Origin: Mariannaea sp. PMI_226
Taxonomy: Eukaryota; Ascomycota; Sordariomycetes; Hypocreales; Nectriaceae
Direction: 5' to 3'
Assembly: GCA_024336345.1 (NCBI GenBank)
Contig: JANFOG010000016.1
Location: 806,001 to 870,000 of the forward strand
DNA: 64,000 nucleotides
Part shown: piece by piece, positions 48,172-60,339 of the stretch
Position numbering within the stretch: position 1 is the stretch's first letter
Layout of the letters: every line of letters begins with the position of its first letter
Notes under the pieces: generated by a model
Seen by the model: only the letters and a program-made list of their open reading frames with translations
Databases searched by the model: none
What the model was told of the DNA's origin: nothing
Made by a program: the position numbers and the translations under genes

Positions 48172-49780
48172 TATTTATTATATTGTATATAATTGTTTTA
48201 TTTTGCGGTCATCTAGCTTAAGTGGGTTAGCATAATCCAAAAGTAGAGGTTTAATAGTAGTTAGTATATAATTGAGGTTATTTCTTAAGTTTTAAGGCAT
48301 TAATTAGTGCTTTTCTAGTTCTTAGGTTAATAAGACTATTTAATTAATTAGTTTCCAATTGGCTATAGGTATCTATTTAGTATTATGGGGTTTAGGGCTT
48401 ATTTTATAAGATTGTGGTATTATATATACCTATTGAGGACTTTTCTAATTTTCATATCTTTAAGTTTTAAATTTCTCCTTCAAGGACTATTAAAACCATT
48501 TAATTAGATAGTTCTAAGATTAGTACTATTTACCCTTAATAGTCTTTGCATTTTTATATAATTCTTATCTTTATGGGGGTTATTATATTATAAATTGCAT
48601 TAATATCGATCTAAATAGCGGTTTTTGTTAATCACTTTTGTTACCAGTTCTGGTTTTCTAAGCCCACTATTGCTTATAAAATCTTTTAATTAAATAATTT
48701 CATTATACAAATATATTACTCTTAGCTTATAATAGTCAAGCTATGATTACATTTGGTTTAATACTTTTTATAATCCCTATCATTCTTATATAGAGTGTTT
48801 CTATTTATAAGCTAATAGAAGGGTTATTTAGTAAATAATATTATTTAATTAAATAATATATATTTAGAAATATTAGGGATCTTATTATTAATTAATATAA
48901 TTAATTAGTGGGGGTAGTGTTATTTACTTTATACTTTTACATTCTATCTTTTAAGCTTTTTCAATCTCTTAAGAATAACTTTATATAAATTTGGCTATTA
49001 AAACCATTTAATTAATTGGTTTTAGATTGGTAAGTTTCTTTATGGCTTTATAAGGGTTGATCTTTCTGATAGTAGGTTATTTATAATATTGCATTATCAA
49101 ACAGGCCATTCTGAATTCTTCTATAATATACTTTATAAGCCTTTTTGTCTTTTTGGTCAATCTTATTATTATAGTAAATCAAATACCATTTAATTAAATG
49201 GTTTTTATAATCCTATCTTTATTTTATTAATATAATTATTTATTAATCTTTAATTTTGGTGGATTGGGTTATTTTTCCTTTATATTTACTTTTTTTATTT
49301 AGGTTTTGAATATTCTTTTGGGTCTATTGATTGTAATTTTATTAGGCGGTAATTTCTTTATTTTGATCTGGTGGGTGGTGTTTATATAAATGCGCAGCGC
49401 CCTTTGTAAGTTATTGTCTTTTGTAATGGGCTAATGGTTTCTATTGCTCCTCCTCCCCGACCAATAGATAGATCTAGCTTATATTTATTATTAATTAAAA
49501 AATATCTTAAAGGCTTATATTAGAAGGGGTTGGGTCTTAATTAGTATATTCTTTTCTTTCTTCTTTACTTATTTATAATAGGAGAATTTAAAATTAAATA
49601 GCTAAATTAAATAAATATAGGATCTTTACCTCCTTAATATTAGATTCTCCCTCTGAGGTTTCCTCCTGCCTAAAGAGTGTGGAACTTATAGGTATTTAGT
49701 TAATAATTATTTAATTAAATGGTTTCTATTGCCAAATCTCTAGATTTTCATCCTTTTGGTAGGCAAATCTTAGATCTTAA
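48172..49780 (-). other. G2 outer copy: post-integrase region up to the insertion point
   Basis: This is the counterpart of 39,240-40,850, offset by about 8,935 bp, with the same near-palindromes. No gene is recognised. It is interrupted at 48,171 by the inner copy. Confidence 0.5.
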
Positions 49781-52700
49781 TTATCTTTATTGGCAGCTTA
49801 TTAACTGTCTTTATTTTAATAGAACTTTTTGATGTGTTTATTATGTATAATTGTGGCTAGTTTTATATTATCAAGATATTCTAAAATATAAGATCTTTTT
49901 GCCCCTTTCTTAATAATTCTATATAGGCCTTGCCATTAGGCTAGGAATTTTGCTATTTTGGATATATCTATTTATCTTTGGCTATTATATTTAAGGATAA
50001 AATCGTTAATATTGATGGGGTTCTTTCTTAATACTCTAGGGTGGGATGCATTAGTTCTTATAGCCAGCTTCTATCTAAACTACTTCACTTTCTTCCTAGC
50101 TATCTTAATGTCTTATTCTAAATCTTATAAAATTCTAAATCTTGCCTTAATAATCTGTTCTATAGTGTAGATTTTCTCTTAAGGGATTATCCTCTAAATA
50201 GGGATCTTTTTCTTAAGGGGTAATAAAGCCTTATATTTATATAATAGAAAGAAAGGAGAATATCTATATAAAGCTTTAGAGGTAGCTTTATTTGCCAATA
50301 GTGTAGCCAGCAGCTCCTTTGGCTATTGTTTTAATCTAGTGGAATAGCTCTTTTTAAAAAAGTTAATAAAGCTTATATAGCCTAATTCCACAATACTATT
50401 TGCCTTAAGGTTATATACTAATATGAAGATGATTATTATTCCTAAATGGTCTAAAACATTAATAAAGTCCTTCTTTCCTTTTTTACTATTATTAATAATA
50501 GCAAATTTAGGTATACCCTATTGTTCTATAAGGTTTTTAATAAATTCTTTTATAGCCAAAATATTTAGGGATTGGATAGGCTTGGCCTCTATTTACCCTA
50601 TTAGGTTATATCTAGCCTCCAATAGGTATTGGAATCTATAGGCTGGCGGTATATGTTGAGTATTTATATATATTTTTATTATTAGGTAATAAGGGATAGT
50701 TAATATTGCTTTCTCTTTTGGCTGGTGGGCTAAATGCTCTTAATAGATTGTGTAAATTTATATAGCTTTTCTAATATCTATTTATAGTAATGGCTAGGTA
50801 TATTTTTTCTAAAGGATTTTAATAGTTAAGTTTTATCCTCAATAGCCTATATTGATATAGGATTATTTAATTAATTAGTTTCTGACCTATTGGCTGCCTA
50901 CAATCAGTATTAACATTTGATATTCTCTTTTTAGGCATCTCTATATTTATTTACCCTAAATAAAGTATTAAAATGCTTTTTAATATAATCTCCGATATTT
51001 GTATAATATAATACCATCGGGCTTGTTTTAATATAATAATATATAATTGAGATTTTGGAGATGATTTTTATATTTGTTTAATAATTAGTTTTCTTAATAG
51101 GATATTGGGGTTTTTAGCAATTGGTTAGTTTTTTTAATTTCAACCTCCCTAATTCCAATTTAGTTTAAATATATATTAATAAATTACTTTATATTGCCTT
51201 TAACTATTATATCTATTTAATTAGATGGTTTTGCATATTTCCTTAATAGCCTATTAGCAATAGTGTTCTTCTTGCCTTCTATATATTAGATAGTGAAGTT
51301 ATATAGCAGAATGTAGCTAATCTATTAGATAATGTAAGCACTAGGAATATTATTAGCTTTGCCTTTTAGTTAGCTAATTAAAACTAGGGAGTTTATTTCT
51401 AAGATAAATAGCATATTATAGACTATACTTTAGAGTCTTCTTACAGCATATAAGACCCTTTTGCATTTTCTTTTGGTGGCGTTATAATTGCGGTTAGTAT
51501 TGGTCTATAAGCTAGATTTAAATTGAACTGGGTGTTTTTTTCCTTTTAGGGTCTGCATAAAAATATATCTTTATTTATTAAGGCTGGCGTTAATTATAAA
51601 GACGATCTCTCCTGCTGTTTTTAAATAATCTAGGGTCATTAGGATTAATATAAAGAGGAGTTTCTCCTTAAGGATCTTCATTATCTTAATTTATTCTTAT
51701 CCTTATATAAATTCAATATCTTTCCTAAGAAAATAGAAGAGGGGTCTAGCTAGGGATATATAATGCTTAATTTAATATTAATAATATCCCATAATGTTTA
51801 GAAAAGACCTTATTTCTATAATTAAATTATAGTCCTTCCACTTTATAATCTTAATGACCTTTGCTTTCTTTAGAGACCTCCTATAGGTGCCATAAGTATA
51901 GCTAACTATTATTACTAAAGACTAATAGAACTAAGACTTTATAGCTAATATTATGCAGCTAGCTAGTTCTATATTAATAAGGGTCTTATTTAGATTAATA
52001 AGGTATTCTAAGATATATCTTCAAACGCCTAGGAGAGACTTTTTACCATTATAGATAATAATTAGTCCCTTAATAATAATATCATTAAGGAAAGCTCTAT
52101 AGATATTAGGGAGTAAGTTAAATAGAATTTGTATTATTATCCTTAAGAATTGGGCCATAGAGTTAGTAGCTCCTTAAGGGAGTGTGCATATTTTGAATAG
52201 GCTTAGAGGAATATTAAATATAATTAAGTCTCTACTTTTATTTGCTAGTATAACCTGATCATATCTAAAGAAGAAATTAAGTAATATTAATATTTTGGAT
52301 ATAATTATATTGGTAGAAAACTTATTTGCTAATAATAGGCTAAGGCTATTATAAAATATGTGGGCATTTATATAGGTAGCTAAATTAATAAATTGGATCC
52401 CTCTATCTTTCTTTACTATTAGTATAAACGGGTTTTAATATACTTTATGATTTTCCTCTAAGATCCCTTGCTCCATCCTCTTCTTTAAAAGGGCTATAAT
52501 TTTCTTTTCTAAGCCCTTAGGGATAGGGATGTTATTAGCCTGCCAGGCTTTATATAGCACCACTTTTAAGACTTATAAAGGGGCAATAATGGGGTTTAAT
52601 TAGCCACAATCCTTAAAATCCTAAATAAGAGTAGCTTCTCTATTTTATAAGATTATCTAGAAGATGTTTTATTCTTCTGAAGTAAGAGATCCCTTTATTT

Positions 52701-53600
52701 AATCTATTAAGGTCTATAATCTCTCCTCTATTAATCTTAATCCTTTCTTAAATAATGAAAACTTTAGGGTTATAAAGCCAGTATATTTAGAGTCCTTCTA
52801 TATAAGATTAAGAACTTTATTTTACTTCTTTTTCCTTTAGTAAGGGTTACCTTCTGGGGTTAATCTATTTAATAAAATATTATCTTTAGGGTGAATTTTG
52901 ACACCCTTTTGCTTATAAAGGGTATTGACTTTTAGGTTAATAGGGCAGATTCTCTTTTTATTATACTTGCTTTTTTTCTTTTTTCTTTTTATAGATTTAA
53001 TCTCTTTTATAGTATTAGCTAATGTTATAAAATAGTATTTAATTATATCCTTGGCTATAATGTAGATAACTTTTTTTATATCTTCTTTTGTAAGGTACTA
53101 GATAGAAGAGATATTATTATTAGCTTTAAGGGGTAAGTTATTCTAATAATCCCCTATTGGCCATTCTTTAGTAGGCATTTAAGGTATAATATCTTATTTA
53201 AGGGTATAAGATGCTTCCCAATTGATAGTGCCTGCTTCTAGGGTTATAAGGCTAACCTCCCCAAAATATAGACATAAGAGCATTTAATCTCTTTAAAGTT
53301 AGTAGTTAAATATTAAGTCTATAGCCCTAATGAATGGCATACCTAGAATAAAAGGGATAGATACTATATTATTAGGCACTATATATATTCTAGTTCTTAT
53401 ATAGGTATTGTTTAAAAATAGGTCTATAGTGGTTTCTTTTATTATATTAATAGATTTGCTAGAATATATATAGGTCTGGGCATTAACCTCCTTAATATCT
53501 AATCGATATTATTTTGCAATCTTACTAAAGATAATATTGCCTTTAGATCTTAAGTCTATAAGGGCTTAAATAGAAAGTCCATCCTTTATCTTTATCCTTA
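49780..53600 (-). pseudogene. G2 outer pol: protease, RT, RNase H, integrase
   Basis: Same architecture as the inner pol. The protease-like part is at about 53,580-53,230, RT at about 52,290-51,790, RNase H at about 51,650-51,190 and integrase at about 50,930-49,800. Stops are of RIP type and this copy is slightly more eroded than the inner one. Confidence 0.87.
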
Positions 53601-53639
53601 GTATTAGAATTAGGCATTTTTACTTTTAGAATATAATTT

Positions 53640-56600
53640 TATTAATATTTATAATAATGGCGGTAATATTAATATTTATAATTATTTAATTAGATAGTAA
53701 TTAAGTTATAATGATGTTTTTTATATTAATATTATTAATTAATTCTACCTCCCTAATTCCCTTTATTAAGAGATATTGACCAGGCTTTAGTGGGCCGCTA
53801 GTAAGGCGGTCTTATAAATCTAATGTAATGGGCTAGGAGATATAGATAGCGTTTATATTATATTCTTTAGCCACTTATTTAAAATATAAGTTGCCATCTA
53901 TTTGATTAAATGGTTCTATAAATACTATTTTAACTCTTATCTACCTATTAGCCTTATAGATCTTCTTCTCTCTTTTAATAAACCTAATATTATTTATCCT
54001 GGCTGCCATTATTTGGTATTTATTTATAATATATTGGGCTAAATTAGGGATGAGTTTTATAACTATAGGGACTATTAGGGTGATCTTCTTTATCCTAATT
54101 TTATTAAGAATTATTATAAGAGCTTTATATAATGGGTCTATGGGGTTAAGGACTTCTTTTTCAAATTCTCTATTTGTAGCAAGCCGATTATAGACCTTTC
54201 TTCTATTCAAAATATGTGGGGGCTGAGTTATAGGAGCTTTTCTAGCTATAGACTATAAGGTCTTTTCCCTTGCTAAGGGTTGCAATTTGTCTATAATAAA
54301 GGTCATTTGGTTGGTTTAAAGGCAGGTGTTAATAGGTATTACATCCTCCTCTAGCTTGATGGATAATGCTTATATAAGCTTGGGGATAGCTTTAATCTTA
54401 ATATAATTAATAGAAACTATTTAATTAATTGGTTCTTAATTAATATATAAAAGATATTAGTCTAGGAGGGCTATTTCTACATCTTTAGGTTTTTATAAGT
54501 AAGATAAGGGTATTAACTCCTTTAATTCCTTTAAGATTATATAATATCTTGGGTTGGCCGATTTATTAAGTTAGTAAATAAATAATCTTTTAATTAATAA
54601 AGAATAATAAGGTTTTAAATAAGTATAGATTAATTAAGAAGGGATTATTTATTTAAGTTATTCTTTTATAGTATAAAGAGTGGTCCTTAGGTTATAGATA
54701 ATAAATCCCTTTTTGAAGTCTACTTTATATTAATTATATCCATTTGGAAAATAATTAATATTTCTATAGTAAAAACATCTCCTCTGGGGTCTGGTCTGGA
54801 ATTCTGCAGTATATATAGATAGATTATTATCTATTTAATCAAATGGTTCTAAGGTCATATAGTTAGCATTAATATTACTAAAGATTATATTTGTTCTTTT
54901 TTTAATCCTTTCTCTATCTAGCAGTTATTAAATCTATTTAGCATAAGACTTTTTGAATTTAGTAATATAAATCTTTATCTACTTAAGCTATTATACTAAA
55001 TCGTTTATAATGTTGCTTTCTTCCGATCTTTTCGCCCAAGAAGAGGAGCTAAGGTAAGCAGCCTATTATATAGAGGTAGGCTAAATGAAAGAGAAGTCCG
55101 GGTTGAAGTTATATTCCTTTAGGGCAAATGGATTAATACTCCTTTCTAATTCTATCTCTATCTTAATATAACCTTTAATAAATTAATATAGATTTAAATA
55201 TATTATCTTTTTTAAATATTTAGATAATTTTAAGCTATAAATATAGATATCCCTTAAGACTTTCTTTAATATTATATTTAGTAGGATTTTTGCTTAGTAA
55301 ATATTATTTTGTTTAATAGTACCTATTTTATGGATTAAGTATGAATATTTATTTAATTATTGGAATAGATATTATAAAGAGATATTATCTTTTAGACAAT
55401 TGGCGTTTATATAATTTAGCTTATTATCTGGGGTTTTGAGTTAATTAGGATTCTAGCTCTTGAAAGTAGCTAAAAGGTTCTTCTTTACTTCTTCTTAAGA
55501 ATAGCCTTTAATATAATATTAGACTTAATTATATATAGAATTATAAATAAAGAAATTTAAGAGCCTATTGATTTTCTACTGCTTTATGTAGAGAGTATTA
55601 TCTATAAATATCTTATAAGCTTTTAGAAACTTAGTGATATTTTAACCTTAAAATTGCTTAAGGAGTGTTATTAGGAGATGTTTGGCCCTATTGTTATTGA
55701 TGATATGCTCTAGAGCTTTAAGAAGGCGGTCTTTAGACTGTTCTTTTGGCATTCTTAAGCTAGCTCCTATTGATATTGGTGTTATTAACCTAAAGTTAGT
55801 TATATTGTTGGAGGTAGATGTTCATTGTTATTATTAAATAGCTTTTTGAGTCTTATTGGTCTGTCTGTTGGAGTCTGTTTTTATTAATCTTTAAGCTACT
55901 TTATAACTAGATTTGCCCAGCTTATTTAAAAGTAATTAATTAGATAGTTTCTGGTCTTTTGAGATAGGTTCCATAAAGGCAGCTAATAATGGCCTGGTTA
56001 TTCTCGGTTGGGAATGCTATTGCTTAAGGCTTAATTATACTATTTAGATAATATCCCTATTTAGAGGAATAAAGCTTTTTTTAAAATAAATTATAAAGGC
56101 CAATATAAATATAATAGTTAGGCTATATATAATTATCCCCAATAATATTACCTAAATATTAAAGCATATCTTAACTTCCTAGGCAGGCATTTTAGCCTTA
56201 TGATATCCTCCTAGCTTTAATTGTGGTCTTAAATATATTAAAACTATTTAATCAATTAATAAGGCGTCATTTAGTATATTTATTAAATCTATAAATACCT
56301 CCTTTTGGTTAATATAAATATCGATTGCTATAATATAAACATTTAGCCCTAGCGGTTTGCATTAATGGCATTTTATATTAATAATAATTATTTTAATTAA
56401 TAATAATATAAAGTAAATAAATAATATTTTATATAAATTTAGCTATCTTTTATTAGCCTCCTAATTGTCGCTTAAAAATCTAATATTATTCAACCTTAGA
56501 GGAAATTAGATAAGTTTTTTAGGGTTAATTAAATCCCCATTGCTAACCAGACTTAATAAGTCTTAATTACTTTATATATTTCTTCCTTTTTTATAATATT

Positions 56601-56640
56601 TTTGTTTTTTGGTTTTTATAATAATATAGAAGTGTTGCCT
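53640..56640 (-). pseudogene. G2 outer gag-like ORF
   Basis: Counterpart of the inner gag. The stretch 54,210-53,941 (NREFEKEVLNPIDPLYKAL) aligns with 45,278-45,081 and the knuckle equivalent lies at about 54,775. Inactive. Confidence 0.68.
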
Positions 56641-56703
56641 TCTAATTAATTAAATAGTATTTAATTAATTAGAAAATTTATCTCCCCATTGTGATTTTTA
56701 AAT

Positions 56704-57099
56704 TTGTTGGGAGAAAACCCTATGCCTAAAAATACCTATAAGGCAGGTCTTATGATATAGGAAAACGATATGCAAAACGATCGCAATAGGAGGTCCGGAA
56801 TGGCCACACTATAAATCCGGAAAGGAATGGAAATCAATTAATTAAATTAGATAGAAATGAAGAGAACTATTTAATTAAATGGTATTATAAATCATAAGTT
56901 ATAAAAAAGATTAAGAAGTTAGGGCAAAAATAAGATATATTTGATGGTATGAAGATACCTTATCTATGTTGTTTTGCGGTTATTTTATAAGGCCTATGAC
57001 TATAAATGCAAGCCAATTAAATTGCGATAAGTAAGGTGAAAAATGTATTAGGTAATGTAAGCGGCATATGCCAAAGAAGTGAATTTTTCCTCTAACACA
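56704..57099 (-). repeat. G2 LTR-D (5' LTR of outer copy, 396 bp)
   Basis: Ends next to CTATT at 57,100-57,104 and shares TTGTTGGGAG and ATGCC with LTR-A. No polypurine tract is beside it. Confidence 0.92.
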
Positions 57100-57104
57100 C
57101 TATT
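57100..57104. repeat. Target-site duplication CTATT, right of outer G2
   Basis: The second copy of CTATT. The Fot1-B transposase frame resumes here. Confidence 0.92.
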
Positions 57105-57850
57105 AGATATTGGCTATTTTAGGCTACTAAAGAAGATATATAGTAAAGAAATTAAGGGACTTATAAAGGCATATATAATATATATTATAAAGGCCGACTT
57201 TCTCCTTATATTTTATACCACATTTAATGCTATAATAATAAAAGAAAATATCTAGAGAGCTTTTTAAAGCATAAAACTTATTCCATTTAATCTAAAAAGC
57301 ATCTTATTGCGCCTAGATATAAGGCTACAGACTCTAATATTAATTAAAAAGACACTTAAGCTATTTAACCTATGGGTTCTAAAGACCCCAAACAATCCAA
57401 TAGAGGCAACTTCGCAAACTGATTATATTAAAAGATAAATAAGCCGCCATTAAGGAAGCTCGCCAATGTTAATTTTAATTACTATAGACCAGATTACTAA
57501 GGGAGTATATAATATTATGCATAAAATGGCTCTCTTAAAAGCTAAAAACTACTAACTTCAAAAGGCAAATATACTATTAAGCAAGTGGCGTAGAGCTAGA
57601 AAAACACAATTATGTTAAGGCAGTAGTATAATTATTACTAAGGGATAAGCTCTTTAGGACCAGAATGATACAGAAGAGTAAATAAAGCAAGAAGATTGTT
57701 AAACAAGAGGTCGGAAGTCTCGAGATAAGATAAAGGGTCGGCGATATGGTGTCTGCAGTAAATCCGGTTATAATGCACGAATTTATTAGATTATTATAGA
57801 GATATCTAATGAAGAGGATAGTAGTAAAGATTGATTGATTTCTTATATTG
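57105..57850 (+). pseudogene. Fot1-B transposase, C-terminal third
   Basis: The transposase resumes with the third catalytic Asp region (LLDIGYFRLLKKIYSKEI, Asp kept). It continues through FNLKSILLRLDIRLQT, KTPNNPIEATSQTDYIKR, ISRHQGSSP-like sequence and HKMALLKAKNY. At about 57,745-57,790 a terminal zinc knuckle reads YGVCSKSGYNARIY, where Cys and His have become Tyr. An acidic end (SNEEDSS) precedes the stop near 57,832. The level of RIP is moderate. Confidence 0.87.
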
Positions 57851-57891
57851 TGGTTATTTTCTAGTTTAATTCTTATGGAAAGGTGGTTGTA

Positions 57892-57930
57892 GGTGGCCAG
57901 CTCATTATGCTGGCCAGCCTACTATGCACC
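57892..57930 (-). repeat. Fot1-B right terminal inverted repeat
   Basis: Inverse match to 28,586-28,624, followed by TA at 57,931-57,932. Confidence 0.85.
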
Positions 57931-58585
57931 TATATTAGCATTCTATTTATATAAATTATATAAAGTAGAATTTAATTACCCTATCTATAATAAAGAATTC
58001 TTTATAATAATTAATACTTTTAAAGAATTTAAATACTATTTATTAAAAACCTATAATTAAATTAAAATCTTTATAAATTATAAAAATATTATATACTTTA
58101 TAATAATATAGGAATTTAATAAATAATAATTATAATATATAGAAACCCTAATAAAATTTAACTATATTATTATTTATATTAAAGGAATGGAAAATGGTAA
58201 AGTAGATGCAATTAGCTAATAAACCGACCTTAATATAGAACAACCCAAGATTAATAAATAATTGCTAAACTATATAAATATAGGACATCTCTAATAGAAG
58301 TATATTATAGCAATTTAGAAGAAGATAACTAAATAACTAAATATAATAACTAGAGAAAAAATACTTAAAGAAGGAGTTACTATTTATAAAGTGGAATAGG
58401 GAAATCCACTATTATAGTAAATCTAGGAATATAATAAATAATTACTAAATAATAAGAAAATAGATAAATAATAAATATTTGAAAAACTAAGAGAATTACT
58501 TATTAGAGAAATATATAAATACCCACTTTATAAACACTAAAGAATCACAAAAACCCTAAAATAAATTAAAATAATATTCACCTTT
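57931..58585 (+). mobile_element. G1 RNase H to integrase fragment right of Fot1-B
   Basis: Collinear with G1-1 positions of about 4,476-5,127 and heavily RIP-mutated. About 460 bp of this interval is also present left of Fot1-B. It ends where the G3 LTR begins. Confidence 0.85.
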
Positions 58586-58769
58586 TGTAATACGGTCATA
58601 GTCACAAGGTAGCTAGGTAGGCTAAGATGGTCCCTTATCTCTATATTTAAGACTGAAGCTTGCAGCTTTAAGGATTTTACTACTTTTGTGCTAATATAAG
58701 GGGTTGTTATGGTGAAATCGTGGCTAAACCCCGGCGAACGGGCGGCGACCCATTTGGCCCTATTATAAC
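58586..58769 (-). repeat. G3 3' LTR (about 184 bp)
   Basis: The outer end reads TGTAATACGG on the plus strand (the element end ...CCGTATTACA). The inner boundary is placed beside the purine tract GCGGGGGGATAG (minus strand) at 58,770-58,781. The 5' LTR is outside the window, so the inner boundary is an estimate. Confidence 0.65.
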
Positions 58770-59097
58770 TATCCCCCCGCTTCTGGGCTACTGATTCAGC
58801 AGGCAGTCCGGAACGTGTAGGTCCGATTACCCTAGCTTCGGGCCTATCTTTTGCCAGCAGCTATTGATAGTTACTCCGATCCGCCCGTTTGGTGGTTTGT
58901 TTATATAGTGGTTTTTGTAAGCAATTGGCTTTTCCTCTTCTTTATGCTTATATCTATCCCTATTTTCGTGACCGTTTCGCTTGTTTTCTTTCTTCATACA
59001 ATATCCTTATTTTTCGCTCGCACTCGTCCTTTATCTTACCCGCCTCTCCTCCATTTTGTTTCCGTTTTGCCTGTCTCTCCTTTGCGTTATGCTCATA

Positions 59098-60064
59098 ATG
59101 CCTACCCCCGCCGAGATCGCTAGGAAGAAGCGCAAGCTTGCTGAGCGCTTCTCTCGCATTAGCTGCTTCCCTACTGGGGAGCAGTAATGCATGCCTTGCT
59201 TCCGCTTTGCCAATAAGGTAGATATTGATGCCCTTAAGGGCGAGAGTCCTGAGGGACTCCCCGTCGAAACTGCGCCGATTGAGTATGGTTTCTCCGAGGC
59301 TGTGTCCGTTTGTTGTGACCAATGCAATGCTTGTGGTGATAGTTGTGCTCTGTATGTCTTCCCTTTATAATCTTCTGCCTTTCGGTAGCTAATCCTTTAT
59401 ATTTTAGCCCCTCTTCGCTTTTTGAGGGAAATGCTAAGGAGGTTAATACCTTATTGGCATATTTGTAGGATATTATTAATGAGGACTATGATGAATCTGA
59501 GGCTGACGTCCCTCCTGAAGAGGGGGATGAGTATTGCTACCTTTTCTCCTGCCTTATGCGGACTCGTCTGGTCGGTCTTGCTGCCGACTTGTGTGTGTTA
59601 TTTGCGGCGCTGGAGATTGCCTACTGTCAGGATTATGGCCTGACTGGGGCCAAGAAGTCTGCTGAGGTATATCTCCATTTCCCCTTATTTTCGAGAGTCT
59701 TTTGCTAATAATTCCTCCTGGTTAGGCCGCGCTTGCCTCTTATTGCCTATTCCTTATGGAATGTTATTATCTGCTGGTCTAGCAGTATCCTCCCCTGGCT
59801 GTATTTGCGGTTAGTCTTGGTTTCCTCTGTATTTTTGGTCCTTTTTGCTAATAAGACTCTTGATATTAGTCTGCTGCCCTTCGCGCTCGCTAGGAAGCGA
59901 TGTAGGTCTTGCGTCTTATGCGGGACGATCTTGGTTTTGTTGTTTGGGGCGTTGCCCTCCGTGCCTTTCGCTGGGGGCTCGTCGAGGTCCTAGACTCCGA
60001 GCTAGGTGGCCTTGAAGTGTATATTGAGTGTGTGCTTGATGAGTTTCCCCTCCCTCTCTTTTAG
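59098..60064 (+). pseudogene. Antisense cysteine-rich gene in G3, three introns
   Basis: This gene runs opposite to G3 pol, between the pol end and the LTR. Exons are 59,098-59,351, 59,408-59,666, 59,726-59,809 and about 59,870-60,064. The introns (56, 59 and 60 bp) have GT and AG ends and keep the frame. The start ATG gives MPTPAEIARKKRKLAERFSR. Cysteines follow as CMPC and CCDQCNACGDSC with ESPEGLPVETAPIEYGF between, probably zinc-binding, though the spacing is not the Zn2Cys6 type of G1. The rest is mixed helical (LVGLAADLCVLFAALEIAY, MRDDLGFVVWGVALRAFRWG). Stops at codon 30 and at four other places are TAA or TAG in place of likely Gln. I recall similar hypothetical proteins from other ascomycetes but cannot verify this. 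Function unknown. Confidence 0.68.
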
Positions 60065-60339
60065 TAATTGTCTGGGTTTCGCTACTGTTGCTTTGTCTAT
60101 TTGGTTGGCTTTTCGAAAGGGAATTTTTATATCTTGTTTTTAGTTTTGGTCTTTTGTATTTTTGTGTGCTTTCGGCCAGTTTTCGCTTGGCTTTAGCTGA
60201 GGAATAGGGGGCAAGTCCCCAGTAGTTAAATTGAGTCCGGTTTCTTATTTTTTTATAATCTGCCTCTTTTTTATAGTTTATTATCTCCTATTCTTTTTTA
60301 TAATTTTGCATTATGTTTTTGCCTTCCTTTTATAATGGA

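Larger units (their letters stand above)
29614..57099 (-). mobile_element. Giant Ty3/gypsy retrotransposon G2, outer copy (13,740 bp without insert)
   Basis: The outer copy of a long gypsy element on the minus strand. Its 5' LTR is LTR-D (56,704-57,099). gag and pol follow at about 56,640-49,780. A long 3' region is split at 48,171/34,421 by the inner copy, and the 3' LTR is LTR-A (29,614-30,009). Removing the inner copy and one ATATT leaves 13,740 bp, one base different from the inner copy. The LTR pair A/D shares variants (TTGTTGGGAG, ATGCC) that differ from pair B/C, supporting this pairing. Confidence 0.92.
28586..57930 (+). mobile_element. Fot1/pogo-type transposon Fot1-B, split by nested G2 elements
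   Basis: This DNA transposon is about 1,854 bp once the 27.5-kb insertion at 29,609-57,104 is removed, a normal Fot1 size. About 38-bp terminal inverted repeats are visible: GGTACATAGTGGGCTGGCC at the left and its complement at 57,912-57,930. TA lies on both outer sides (28,584-28,585 and 57,931-57,932), the usual Fot1 target. One transposase reading frame crosses the insertion point when the G2 elements and one CTATT are taken out. Confidence 0.9.

Noticed and set aside
49958..50641. Plus-strand ORFs with hydrophobic translations
   Set aside because: They are the reverse side of G2 integrase.
28586..57930. A single 29-kb transposon with the visible inverted repeats, for example a giant cargo-carrying element
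   Set aside because: The interior is fully explained by two nested G2 copies with target duplications, and the repeats belong to a 1.85-kb Fot1-type element.
58960..59327. Minus-strand ORFs of 98-120 codons at the G3 3' end
   Set aside because: They are the reverse of exon 1 of the plus-strand antisense gene and its leader, whose frame continues through three introns.
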